Positions 49,052 through 58,310 of a stretch of DNA of 64,000 bases are shown here, in pieces. The stretch's first letter is position 1; each line of letters starts with the position of its first letter. The translations under genes were made by a program, and so were the position numbers. A model generated the notes under the pieces. The model ran no database searches, had not been told where the DNA came from, and was given only the letters and a program-made list of their open reading frames with translations. The stretch comes from Fulvia fulva (Eukaryota > Ascomycota > Dothideomycetes > Mycosphaerellales > Mycosphaerellaceae): positions 4,622,796 to 4,686,795 of the forward strand of contig NC_063018.1 in the NCBI RefSeq assembly GCF_020509005.1, written 5' to 3'.

Positions 49052-49060
49052 TTGAACGCC
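49052..49060 (+). other. Probable self-priming primer-binding site
   Basis: TTGAACGCC, 2 nt after the LTR, is the exact reverse complement of GGCGTTCAA at 48896-48904. That sequence lies about 30 bp after the TATA-like box, where transcripts should start. In Tf1/sushi elements the 5' end of the transcript folds back on this site and is cleaved to prime reverse transcription. The match is 9 nt; use is inferred. Confidence 0.6.
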
Positions 49061-49066
49061 CTCAGG

Positions 49067-51322
49067 ATGAGCGCTACTCAAGCAGCTGGTAGGGGAACAC
49101 CCGCCCCCAGCGAAGCAGGAAGCATCCGCCGTGCGCCACCTCGACAGACCACCACGAAGGACGATGAGTCTGATGACGAAGACTCCATCCCAAGGAAGAA
49201 GGACGTTAAGGCTGCCAAGCCGGATCTCTTCCATGGCGATAGGGCCAAATACGACGATTGGGTTAACCAGATGGACATGTACCTCATGTTCAACCCAGTC
49301 GACTCCGACAAAAGAACTATCTTCGCCATCACGTTCCTTCGCGGAAGTGCGCAAAACTGGATCAAATCCTATCTCAAGGAATACCTTGACGGTATGGGAC
49401 GACACGACCCCACCGGAATGTTCAGGAACTACACCCTTTTCAAGGACAAGATGAAGTCTATCTTTGGAACCTCGAACGAAGTACAACAAGCCGTACGCAT
49501 TATCCAACACCTGAAACAGAAGACTTCTACTTCAGAGTATGCGGCCAAATTCGAGGAGTATGGACAGATCACCGGATGGGACCAGACGGCGCTGATGACT
49601 ATGTTCCGACGTGGTCTCAAGGACTCGGTCAAGGACGAGCTTATGAGACACGGAGGATCGATCTCTAGCCTCGAGCAGTTGATGAAAGCATCGATCGATA
49701 TCGATGATCAACTCTGGGAGCGATACCAGGAAAAACGATACGACTCCAAAGTAGGAGGCATGGCAGGATTTATCCCAGACCGCAGGAATACCGGAGGGTA
49801 TGTTGCGAAGGGAGGATTCCAGCGACAAAGCCAGCCCTACTATGGACCACAGCCAATGGAACTGGACGCTACCCAGCGAGGAAGGAGGATCGACAAAAGC
49901 AAGGGCAACGGAAGACCCTTCAAAGGTAAAGGAAAACTAACGTGTTACGCATGTGGCAAGGAAGGCCACATGGCAAGGGATTGCCGCGGTAAAAATATGG
50001 TGCGCCGCGAGCAATTCAACATGATGCAACCCACGGTGGGCAAATCTGGGAGCAGCGTTGGACCCCGACAATTCAACTATACTCAGAGAGTGGAGGAGAA
50101 GGACAGCAACCGGGTTGCGACATCTCTCCTGGACCCCTCGCAAGGAAGAGGAGGCTACCATGTACAACAACATCCACTACCACCCAATGACCAACAATCT
50201 CGGGACAACGTCAAGTGGAAGATTCTTCGGGTGCAACGAAACCTCGAGGAAGATCTCCAGAGGATTAAAACCATCTATATACTACCCAGGACCAAGGAAG
50301 TCTTGTCCTGCGTGGACAAGGCAATCCTCCTACTTGACGAAGTTACAGAAGAAGCAGAAGAACAAGGGCTGCAGTTACTATGCAAGCCTTTTTACGACCA
50401 ACTGCATACTCAATGGTGGACCCTGACGAGCCGCATTGAAGCAGAAGGAAGAAAAGAGAGATTGTTTGGCATGATGGCACGAGGAGTCAACCACGAAGTC
50501 GAGAGGGAATCTCGACACGGTCACGGAGGCCTTCACTGGCGCTTCTGTTACCAGGACTCGTGCCAAACCCACTACTCCGCCAAGGAAGGAGCAGGATACT
50601 GGCCGCAACAACCGCGCGGTACCCTGGGAGCCCAGCACAGACAAAACTCGAAGCTCCAAGAAGTGGACATCGACGAATCTTGTTTTAACGACGACGACAA
50701 AGAAAACCAAGACCCAGCATGGGACGGATCGTGGTCGCCACCACCATCCGAAGCACAAAGAGACCCGGGCTTAGACGACATCGCCGAAGAACAAGATCCG
50801 GAAGATTCTAGCGAAGAATCATCCGAAGGAGAAGAGAGCGATACAGACGACGAAAACGAAATATATACGTTCACGGTAGACGCGCCAAGAAAACTCCATG
50901 AGTTAATCATCTACCTCCAGCGACGACACGAAGAATTCCTACCGAAGTTCTCAGGCAAAAGATACTTAAATCCTGTCGAATTTGACAAGACGCTCGACAC
51001 GATGAGAGGCATGGTTTGGGGCTTCCCAACCATGAGCAACACTGAGGACCTGTCGAAGGCAGTTATGGAACGGCCACCTATAGGAAGCAAGGTGACGGGT
51101 GCCGGATACCTGACACCAGCAGGAACATTCGTCTCCAATGAACTACGAACAGCAGTACAGCACGAACGGGCTCTCTACTTAGAATCGCAAAAGATCCAGG
51201 AACGCAACAGACTACAAGTGTGGACACAAGGCAACGGGCTACAGGTTCTAGCCGAAGCTACTAGGCACGAAGCACAGCGAACCACATACCATTCGGGAAA
51301 AGGATCGACTCCCAAGGAATGA
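49067..51322 (+). CDS. Chromovirus Gag with zinc knuckle and long C-terminal extension
   Basis: Structural protein that packages element RNA into virus-like particles. I start at the ATG at 49067 (MSATQAAGRG, 751 residues). An ATG at 48926 lies in the LTR and is in frame but sits within the repeat. A Retrotrans_gag-like domain covers about residues 60-210 (YDDWVNQMDMYL, FRRGLKDSVKDELM). The CCHC knuckle CYACGKEGHMARDC is at 293-306. The remaining 445 or so residues match no domain I know and include a strongly acidic stretch (EESSEGEESDTDDENE) and a QERNRLQVW region near the end. The TGA stop overlaps the pol ATG in ATGA at 51319-51322. Confidence 0.9.
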   Translation: MSATQAAGRGTPAPSEAGSIRRAPPRQTTTKDDESDDEDSIPRKKDVKAAKPDLFHGDRAKYDDWVNQMDMYLMFNPVDSDKRTIFAITFLRGSAQNWIKSYLKEYLDGMGRHDPTGMFRNYTLFKDKMKSIFGTSNEVQQAVRIIQHLKQKTSTSEYAAKFEEYGQITGWDQTALMTMFRRGLKDSVKDELMRHGGSISSLEQLMKASIDIDDQLWERYQEKRYDSKVGGMAGFIPDRRNTGGYVAKGGFQRQSQPYYGPQPMELDATQRGRRIDKSKGNGRPFKGKGKLTCYACGKEGHMARDCRGKNMVRREQFNMMQPTVGKSGSSVGPRQFNYTQRVEEKDSNRVATSLLDPSQGRGGYHVQQHPLPPNDQQSRDNVKWKILRVQRNLEEDLQRIKTIYILPRTKEVLSCVDKAILLLDEVTEEAEEQGLQLLCKPFYDQLHTQWWTLTSRIEAEGRKERLFGMMARGVNHEVERESRHGHGGLHWRFCYQDSCQTHYSAKEGAGYWPQQPRGTLGAQHRQNSKLQEVDIDESCFNDDDKENQDPAWDGSWSPPPSEAQRDPGLDDIAEEQDPEDSSEESSEGEESDTDDENEIYTFTVDAPRKLHELIIYLQRRHEEFLPKFSGKRYLNPVEFDKTLDTMRGMVWGFPTMSNTEDLSKAVMERPPIGSKVTGAGYLTPAGTFVSNELRTAVQHERALYLESQKIQERNRLQVWTQGNGLQVLAEATRHEAQRTTYHSGKGSTPKE

Positions 51323-54300
51323 GCACCCAAAGGGAGTTATGCAACACTCAAGCTCAGGCATCGACATCAAACACAGTTTTCCAAACACAAGCAATCGTCA
51401 ACGGACACCGAACCAGTGTCATGATCGACTCAGGAGCAGCGGGGAACTTTATCTCCGAGTCTTTCACTACCAGAAACGGGTTAGCTACCCTGAAGAAGAA
51501 ATGGGGTTACGAGTTGATCGCAGTAGATGGATCATCGTTACCTAGCGTGGAATGGGAGACGAGACCATTGCCACTGGCTATCCAACAGCACCACGAGAAC
51601 ATTACCTTGGATGTCACTGATATGGCCAGTCATGACATAGTACTAGGTATGCCTTGGTTGAGAAAGCACAACCCAGTTATCGACTGGAGAAGAGGAGTAC
51701 TCACATTTAAGCAATGCAACTGCGTTATCGGCATTGAACCTACGCGTCGACAGCGAGAGGCGGTAGATGAGGCAAGGAAACAGCTCAACGCATTCGAGCT
51801 TGCGCCGAACAGAAGGAACCAAGAACCACCTTCGACCGGGATAGATACTGGCGTGGGGCCGCCGGATCATGAAATCACTGGAACGGATGGAAGTAACGCA
51901 CCATCGAAGAATGCCCGCATATCGGAACCGAGCATTCCCAAGGAGTACCTCAGGTGGAAGAGGCTCTTTGAAGAGGAAAAAGGCAAAGACGCACTTCCTA
52001 AACACCAACCATGGGACCACAAAATAAACATTCAGCCAGGGAAAGAGCCTCCATGGGGACCCCTATATCAAATGTCCGAGAAAGAGCTAGAAACCCTACG
52101 AGAATGGCTGAAGGAGAAACTCGCCAAAGGATGGATACGACGATCCACCTCTAGCGCGGGAACTCCATGTATGTTTGTTCCAAAACCAAACGGGAAGTTA
52201 CGACTCGTACAAGACTACCGAAAGTTGAACGAGGTCACGATAAAGAACCGATATCCACTACCGAACATCGAAGAAGCACAAGACAGACTTACTGGATCAG
52301 ACTGGTACACCAAAATCGACTTACGAGACGCATTCTACGCAATCCGCATGGCGGAAGGCGAAGAATGGAAGACCGCATTCAGGACAAGATATGGACTCTA
52401 CGAATTCTTAGTCATGCCCATGGGTTTGACTAATGCACCAGCATCCTGCCAGGACCTCGTTAACGAGACGTTACGAGATCTTCTCGACGTCTGCGTTATC
52501 GCCTACATGGATGACATACTGGTATACACGAAAGGACCGCTCCAAGATCACGTTAAGAAAGTCCGGGACGTCTTCGAACGACTCACACAAGCAGGGTTCA
52601 AGACGGCACCAGAAAAATGCGAGTTCCACAAGAAAGAAGTCAAGTTCCTCGGCTTTATTATAAGCACGACGGGGATAAGAATCGATCCAGCAAAGACGCA
52701 ATCCATCCGGGAGTGGCCAAAACCAGCGAACGTCAAGGACGTACAATCCTTCTTGGGACTAGCGAATTACAACCGCAAGTTCATTAAGGACTACTCCAAG
52801 ACAGCAGCGGCAATGACGGCACTCACCAGAAAGGATACCAAATGGGCCTGGGGCACCAAAGAACAGCAAGCATTCGAATTACTCAAGGAACAATGCGCCT
52901 CAGCACCTACGCTACGACTATTCGACGGTACGAAAGAAGTCCAGATCGAGACGGACGCATCGGACATGGCCATAGGAGCATGCCTTACTCAAGAACATGA
53001 TGGGAAACGACACCCGGTGGCCTATTACTCAAGAAAAATGACACCCGCGGAACAAAACTACGACATCCATGACAAGGAACTTCTCGCCATTGTCGCTGCG
53101 ATGCAGCACTGGAGGGTATACGCAGAAGGAGCACCCAAGCTGACGATTCTTTCTGATCATAAGAATCTCACTTACTTCACTACGACAAAAGTGCTAACAC
53201 GAAGGCAGTCCCGCTGGTCGGAACTGCTCGGTCAGTACAAGTTCGAAATCCGCTATACACCCGGCAAAGACAATGGTAGGGCCGACGCACTAAGCCGAAG
53301 AAGCGACTACATGGAAGGCAAAGAACCGGTACGGCAACAAGTACTTAAGACTAACCACGACGGGAGTCTGAGCGCCAACACAAAGGAGTTCAACAACATA
53401 GTGCAAGTCCTTCAGGATACCACGGAACAGTTCCCACTAGCACACGGGAAGTACCAGGTACCGAGGGAACGAGAAGAAGAATGCATACGACAACATCACG
53501 ACAATCCAACATATGGACATCCTGGAACCACGAAAACTCTCGAGGTCATGCAGCGGAGCTTCTCATTCCCGCAGATGAGACAGAAAGTGCTACAGTACAT
53601 CAAACGATGCGTGCACTGTCAACAGAACAAGGCTGCACGACACGAGAAGTACGGACAAATACAGTTCAGGAAACCACCGACACAACCGTGGGATGAAGTA
53701 ACGATGGACTTTATTACCAAGTTACCCAACTCAGCGGACAAGGCAACAGGCACTACCTACGACATGATTCTAGTCATGGTCGACCGCCTAACCAAATATG
53801 CACACTTCATACCAGCGAGCGAGACATATACCGCAGAGCAACTCGGATACCTTGTTCTCGACAGACTAGTTCGATATCACGGATTCCCTAAGGTTTTCAT
53901 CACCGACCGTGACAAGCTATTCACATCGAATTACTGGAAGACTCTAGTGTCAACGATCGGCATACAACACAAGCTGTCGACAGCGTACCATCCGCAGACG
54001 GACGGACAAACGGAAAGAACAAACCAGACACTGGAACAATACCTTCGACACTACGTAAATTACGCACAAGACAATTGGGTATCACTCCTACCCATGGCGC
54101 AATTAGCACTGAACAATCATAAATCCGAGACGACGGACGAGACACCATTCTTCGCAAACTACGGAAAACATCCTACACTGTTTGGCGAAGAAGGAAAACA
54201 CCCACAAGCTGACAGAGCTATCGCCACGACACAAGACCTAAAGAGGGTACACGAAACTGTCAGCAAAGAAATCGAGAAGAGCCAGGGGAAACTATCAACC

Positions 54301-54408
54301 TCCCGACAAAAACGACAAATGGCACCTCAGCTAAAGAAGGGGGATAAGGTCTATCTTCTCACCAAAAATCTCAGAACAAGAAGAAAGACCAAGAAACTGG
54401 ACCAGTGA
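51319..54408 (+). CDS. Chromovirus Pol: protease, RT, RNase H, integrase
   Basis: 1,029 residues. The aspartic protease motif DSGA is near residue 38. The reverse transcriptase has catalytic YMDD at 396-399. RNase H begins near 540 (TDAS), with DSHKNL-like SDHKNL near 610. Integrase has an H2C2 zinc motif (H...H...CVHCQQ) near 730-775 and a catalytic triad D797, D863, E899, a DD35E spacing. Together they copy the RNA to DNA and insert it. The protein stops at TGA 54406 straight after KKTKKLDQ, the point where related proteins continue into the integrase tail and chromodomain. The ATG overlaps the gag stop, so expression may depend on stop-restart translation. Confidence 0.93.
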   Translation: MSTQRELCNTQAQASTSNTVFQTQAIVNGHRTSVMIDSGAAGNFISESFTTRNGLATLKKKWGYELIAVDGSSLPSVEWETRPLPLAIQQHHENITLDVTDMASHDIVLGMPWLRKHNPVIDWRRGVLTFKQCNCVIGIEPTRRQREAVDEARKQLNAFELAPNRRNQEPPSTGIDTGVGPPDHEITGTDGSNAPSKNARISEPSIPKEYLRWKRLFEEEKGKDALPKHQPWDHKINIQPGKEPPWGPLYQMSEKELETLREWLKEKLAKGWIRRSTSSAGTPCMFVPKPNGKLRLVQDYRKLNEVTIKNRYPLPNIEEAQDRLTGSDWYTKIDLRDAFYAIRMAEGEEWKTAFRTRYGLYEFLVMPMGLTNAPASCQDLVNETLRDLLDVCVIAYMDDILVYTKGPLQDHVKKVRDVFERLTQAGFKTAPEKCEFHKKEVKFLGFIISTTGIRIDPAKTQSIREWPKPANVKDVQSFLGLANYNRKFIKDYSKTAAAMTALTRKDTKWAWGTKEQQAFELLKEQCASAPTLRLFDGTKEVQIETDASDMAIGACLTQEHDGKRHPVAYYSRKMTPAEQNYDIHDKELLAIVAAMQHWRVYAEGAPKLTILSDHKNLTYFTTTKVLTRRQSRWSELLGQYKFEIRYTPGKDNGRADALSRRSDYMEGKEPVRQQVLKTNHDGSLSANTKEFNNIVQVLQDTTEQFPLAHGKYQVPREREEECIRQHHDNPTYGHPGTTKTLEVMQRSFSFPQMRQKVLQYIKRCVHCQQNKAARHEKYGQIQFRKPPTQPWDEVTMDFITKLPNSADKATGTTYDMILVMVDRLTKYAHFIPASETYTAEQLGYLVLDRLVRYHGFPKVFITDRDKLFTSNYWKTLVSTIGIQHKLSTAYHPQTDGQTERTNQTLEQYLRHYVNYAQDNWVSLLPMAQLALNNHKSETTDETPFFANYGKHPTLFGEEGKHPQADRAIATTQDLKRVHETVSKEIEKSQGKLSTSRQKRQMAPQLKKGDKVYLLTKNLRTRRKTKKLDQ

Positions 54409-54803
54409 AAGTCGGACCATTTCTCGTTGAAGAATCTCGAGGACCAGTCAACTACCGACTACGGCTGCCCAAAGACGCAAAAATCCACCCAGTATTCCAC
54501 ATATCTATGCTGGAACCAGCGGACCCCGGAACACCATGCCAACAATCATTTCATTACCAGCCAGAGGAAGAAACCGAATTCGAGGTCGAAAAAATCCTGG
54601 ACAAAAAAGGTCAGCGATACCTTGTCAAGTGGAAAGGATACGACGAATCAGAAAATACCTGGGAACCAAAAGCGAACCTACGGAGCTGTCAGCAAAGAAT
54701 ACAGGAATACCACAACGCAAACGTACCCGTCAACCCGCCGGCAGCAGCTCGGGGATCTCCCAGAAGTCGTCACCGAAACCCTCTAGAGCACCCCAGGTGC
54801 TAG
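54409..54803 (+). CDS. Chromodomain and integrase tail, out of frame with pol
   Basis: Begins KVGPFLVEE, the usual GPF tail of chromoviral integrase, then a chromodomain (FEVEKILDKKGQ, YLVKWKGY, NTWEPKANL) at about 54577-54716. Chromodomains bind methylated H3 and steer integration to heterochromatin. The frame has no ATG of its own at the start and follows pol directly in a different frame. Either one base was lost in the CCAGTGAAAG region or a translational frameshift is used. Confidence 0.85.
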
Positions 54804-55287
54804 GAGACAGGCTTAATGAGAGACCAACGGTCTCCACCTCCGGAAGCAGTGAAGAAGCCTCCGCGGCCTCCTGCTCCTCAATACTCCGCTCTTCGACGGA
54901 GATCGCCTCTTCAGCACGGCGATCGATCAAGTCCATCTGCTGGCGCAGGCGCTCCTCCCGAGCCCTTGCGACTTTGAGGTCTTCTAAGGCCTTTTCATGT
55001 ATGCGCATCGCCTCCTCTTGCGCAGCCCGGGACTCCTGGATCTTCTCCCGAAGACGAACCTTCTCCTCCGCCAACCTCTTGAACTCCGACTGAGTCACCT
55101 TTACGTCGCAACGCTGGCCACGACGAAGACACTCGCTACATTTTCCAGAGCGAATGTGCACCTTGCACACACGACCATGCCTCTCGCACGACGAACACTT
55201 CTTGACCATGACTTCGCCCGCGGACTCGACAAAATCGTAAAGACGACGGCGACGGATTGTGCTAGAAGGGCGTTGTGGGTTAGGCAT
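54730..55287 (-). CDS. Antisense ORF: zinc-cluster-like, coiled-coil protein inside the chromovirus
   Basis: 185 residues on the strand opposite pol, from the ATG at 55287, running into the chromodomain region. Six cysteines (C31, C34, C41, C50, C53, C60) are spaced C-x2-C-x6-C-x8-C-x2-C-x6-C, which fits the Zn2Cys6 pattern of fungal transcription factors. The region around it is basic (RRRRLYD, RSGK, LRRGQR). Residues 66-143 are highly charged with heptad-like spacing, a likely coiled coil for dimerisation. The combination of binuclear-cluster pattern and coiled coil matches DNA-binding regulators, so it may act on the element's own LTRs. That role is inference. It could be a captured host sequence or a fortuitous frame, but the regular cysteine spacing argues against chance. 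Confidence 0.55.
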   Translation of the reverse strand: MPNPQRPSSTIRRRRLYDFVESAGEVMVKKCSSCERHGRVCKVHIRSGKCSECLRRGQRCDVKVTQSEFKRLAEEKVRLREKIQESRAAQEEAMRIHEKALEDLKVARAREERLRQQMDLIDRRAEEAISVEERSIEEQEAAEASSLLPEVETVGLSLSLSPSTWGALEGFGDDFWEIPELLPAG

Positions 55288-55372
55288 CGCAGAAAGCCAT
55301 GAAGAAACAGACCTGGGGACGTCACCATCATAAGTAAGCTCAAGGGACTGAGCTAGGCTAAAAAGGGGATGG

Positions 55373-55744
55373 TGTTACGGTTTAAGCAGCGCGCTGCCCC
55401 ACAACCCTCACCTGTAGAGTCACGGGACCCTGCCTCACTAGAACTGATCACCTGTCACGTGACAGGGGTGATCAGTGCTCAGTGATCAGTATGCTCAGCG
55501 ACACTGATCACACTGATCACATTGATCATCGCCTGGAATGGCGATGTCTCCTTTGTATTTAGGAACGACGAGATGCCCTTATGGCTTCGAGGCGTTCAAC
55601 TCATGTTACTATCTCACTGATTGGAATACGACTTCTATCTCAATCATTCATCTTCGCTCAGCTTGCTTCAGCCTCTCCAAAGAATACCGCCACGTGACTT
55701 GACTGATCTCCTCTTTGAGACTAGCCCTGGAACGAGACATAACA
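55373..55744 (+). repeat. 3' LTR of the chromovirus (372 bp)
   Basis: No difference found from the 5' LTR. Preceded by the polypurine tract and followed by the ACTAC duplication. Confidence 0.95.
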
Positions 55745-56885
55745 ACTACTCGCCTATTCTACGAATTCGTCTAGTGCTTTGAAGGCCTCCCGGACAGTAT
55801 TACCTCTACTAGAGGCTCCTAGTTCATCTCGTACTTCTAGAAGCGTCTATGTGCTATCCTAGGCATTAAGTATAGCCTCTCGACTAGTTTTTAGCTATAG
55901 ACTAACGGCTAGACCGAAATTACGAACGCTATCCTTAAGTAGGTCCTTCGTTACTTCGTCGACTACTACTAGAAGGATTGGCCTTAGTATATCCCTACGG
56001 TAGAGTTCGCTACTCGTAACTAGGACTCGGAGACTACTAGCTACTCTCCCTTCTATACTATAAGAGGTTACTACCCTTATATAGGTATAGAACTAGAAGA
56101 GCCTCTCCCGCCTACTAAAGACGTAAACGAGTAAGTAGTAGACGAGTTCGCTACTATACTCTTATAGATCTATAAAGAAGTCTACGACGAGATAGTATAC
56201 GTATAAGCAATCTACGAGGATCAAGCTAATCGTCGTCGCTAGCTAGCTCCTAACTACTAAGTAGGCGATATAGTCTACCTTGACTCTAAGAACACTAAGA
56301 CGGACCGCCCCTCTAAGAAGCTAAGCTAGAAGAACCTAGGTCCTTTAAAGATCACCGAGCGTATTAGTTTATACGCCTACCGTCTAGCTCTTCCTACGAA
56401 CATAAAAATCTACGACGTCTTCTATCCCGTACGCCTTCGGCCGTCGGCTAAGGACTTATTCCCGAACTAAAACTAAGATATACTAGGTCCTCCCAATAAA
56501 GTAGAAGTCGACGAGCCTATTAACCTACCTTCTAACGACTATACCGTCCGTAAGATCCGGGGAATCCGCGTAGAGCCTAACGAAGTTAAAGGGCTACCGC
56601 CGATTAAGTATAAAGTCAAATAGTAAGGTTTCTCTAAGTAGGATACCTTATAGGAACCTATCTAATATATAATCTTTAATCGTTAAGTAATCGAAGAATA
56701 CTACGCCCGCGTAGACGGCCTAGAGGTCAATATCGGTAGGCTTTTCGAATCTAAGCTCTTCGACGGAGCTTACTAATAGTATATCGACTATAATATTAGG
56801 CCTAGGCCTAGTACTGAAGCTGAACATCCTCGATATATAGAACTACTACGGCTTCGTAGGAACTTAGCTTTATTCGGGGGGCTAC
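55745..56885 (+). pseudogene. Gypsy-1 copy C integrase end and tail (continuation)
   Basis: It resumes the integrase interrupted at 48677 and runs through the chromodomain-like tail to a G-rich tract before the 3' LTR. It is nearly identical to 17831-18967 of copy B and RIP-saturated. Confidence 0.88.
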
Positions 56886-57404
56886 TATTCTAGTCTCCCT
56901 ATAGAGTGTATAGAAGGTAGGGACAGAAGAGCCTTAGAGTACTTAGAAGTCGTTAAGAAGTAAAAGCCTAGCTTAGTATATAAGCGCTAAGAATTATATA
57001 CCCCGTAATATTTACTATAGGACCTAGCCCTCTAAATTCACTACTCTACTAACCCTTAATAGATTCACTTCGGCTTGTAACTATATAACTTACGGTACTC
57101 CCGCGAGCACCCGCGACTACGCTAGACCCTAGAAGAAGTACGTAGAAGACTCGGAACGTAGGGCAGGTTAGAATAAGGTTTTGAGCAAAGCTACTAAGCG
57201 CGGCTTTGTACGGGTTAGCGCTATTAATACGGGGACACGTACTCGCGAGGGTCGCGTATAAGTATCTAGCCTTCCCTAGCCCTCTCTTACTTTCTTCGTC
57301 TTTTGTTTTATATAGTAATTATACTATACCCTTTATATCTATACTTCGTACCTACATTCTCGCTTTTACTCTTATATCTTATAGGCCAGGCTCTCGCCCT
57401 AATA
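56886..57404 (+). repeat. 3' LTR of Gypsy-1 copy C (519 bp)
   Basis: It starts TATTCTAG and ends CCCTAATA, followed by GTAAC. A short ORF across its right end is not a gene. Confidence 0.9.
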
Positions 57405-57409
57405 GTAAC

Positions 57410-58075
57410 TATATATATCTTTACCCGACCCTATTATAGTATTCTCGCCCGTAATAGTTAGTTACGCCTACCTACGAGTAGAGAGCTAACCTCTACGTAT
57501 GATACCGAGACCGCCCGAGATAGTACAATAGTACTAGACCGTACGATTAATTCGCGATAATATAGAACGCCGGCGAGGCCCCTCGATGCCCTCCCCTACG
57601 ACCTTTAAGTATACGACCTAGCGCTACTATTTAGCAATAGTAACACCTATATCGTACGCCCTCTATCTTAGCCGAGTTACTAACCGGAGACCCTTAGAAC
57701 CTAGAACTTTAGAACTAGCTTAACTCGATCCTTAGCGATAGTATATATCCGGACCGTATAAGTAGGATATAGTATAAGTAAGGAAATATAATAGATAGGT
57801 CTACTCTCTCTTATCTATATATACCCGATTTATAAATTTCTATAACTAATAATACGCCTTAGCCTTCAATACGATACGAGGGTAGTAGGGTAGAAGGTAA
57901 AAAGCTAGTACGACTAGATATCGAAGATACTCGTCTCTTGTCTTACGAAGACGATAGTAAAGGTATCGACTTTATATAGTTTATCGATAGTATAGCGCCT
58001 CCTCGTATAGACTAGATCGACTTTAACAACATAGACTTCGAGTACGATCTAATAATCTATAAGATCGCCGATACC
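57410..58075. other. RIP-biased sequence, unassigned
   Basis: About 670 bp with TpA excess and stops in every frame. It was contiguous with the sequence left of 44040 before Gypsy-1 copy C inserted, as the GTAAC duplication shows. No domain recognised. Confidence 0.4.
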
Positions 58076-58310
58076 TATTAAATAGGTACGGGTAGATAGT
58101 AGCGGAATAGAGTAAGAGATCAATCTTTAACTAACTAATAGTACGAGTATATAGCAATATATTAGGAACTAATATGTTGATTGTGTTAGATGTCTATCTA
58201 AGCTAAAGGGGAGAGAAGGTATCTCCCTATAAGCTGAGTCATTATAGATGCCTTAGGCTACTAGATCACTTCCTAATTATTAACTCCCTTTAAGATGCTA
58301 CATCTTAACA
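58076..58310 (-). repeat. 3' LTR of Copia-B (235 bp)
   Basis: The minus strand starts TGTTAAGATG and ends CTATTTAATA. It pairs with the solo LTR at 43608. Confidence 0.85.

Larger units (their letters stand above)
48678..55744 (+). mobile_element. Young Tf1/sushi-type chromovirus (7,067 bp), no RIP
   Basis: Two 372-bp LTRs, with no difference found by eye, within the perfect TSD ACTAC. It contains a self-priming-type primer site, gag, pol (protease, RT, RNase H, DD35E integrase), a chromodomain, a polypurine tract (AAAAAGGGGATGG, 55360-55372) and an extra antisense ORF. CpA and TpG are frequent, and the long frames have no RIP stops. It therefore inserted after its RIP-saturated host had been mutated and probably recently. 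One frame change separates pol from the chromodomain. Confidence 0.95.
44045..57404 (+). mobile_element. Gypsy-1 copy C, RIP-saturated, split by a young chromovirus
   Basis: LTRs at 44045-44563 and 56886-57404 lie within a perfect TSD GTAAC (44040-44044 and 57405-57409). The internal halves are 44564-48677 and 55745-56885. They are nearly identical to copy B, including stops and many unmutated sites. The interruption is at the integrase region, and its TSD ACTAC (48673-48677, 55745-55749) restores the sequence of copy B near 17830. Confidence 0.93.

Noticed and set aside
48926..49066. Upstream ATG in the 5' LTR as the start of gag
   Set aside because: It falls in the LTR. The ATG at 49067 follows the primer site and begins the Gag-like sequence. 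A start at 48926 cannot be fully excluded.
54405..54407. GTG as a start codon for the chromodomain frame
   Set aside because: Bacterial-type starts do not apply. The frame is better explained as the shifted end of pol. The same applies to GTG at 35103 and TTG at 25299.
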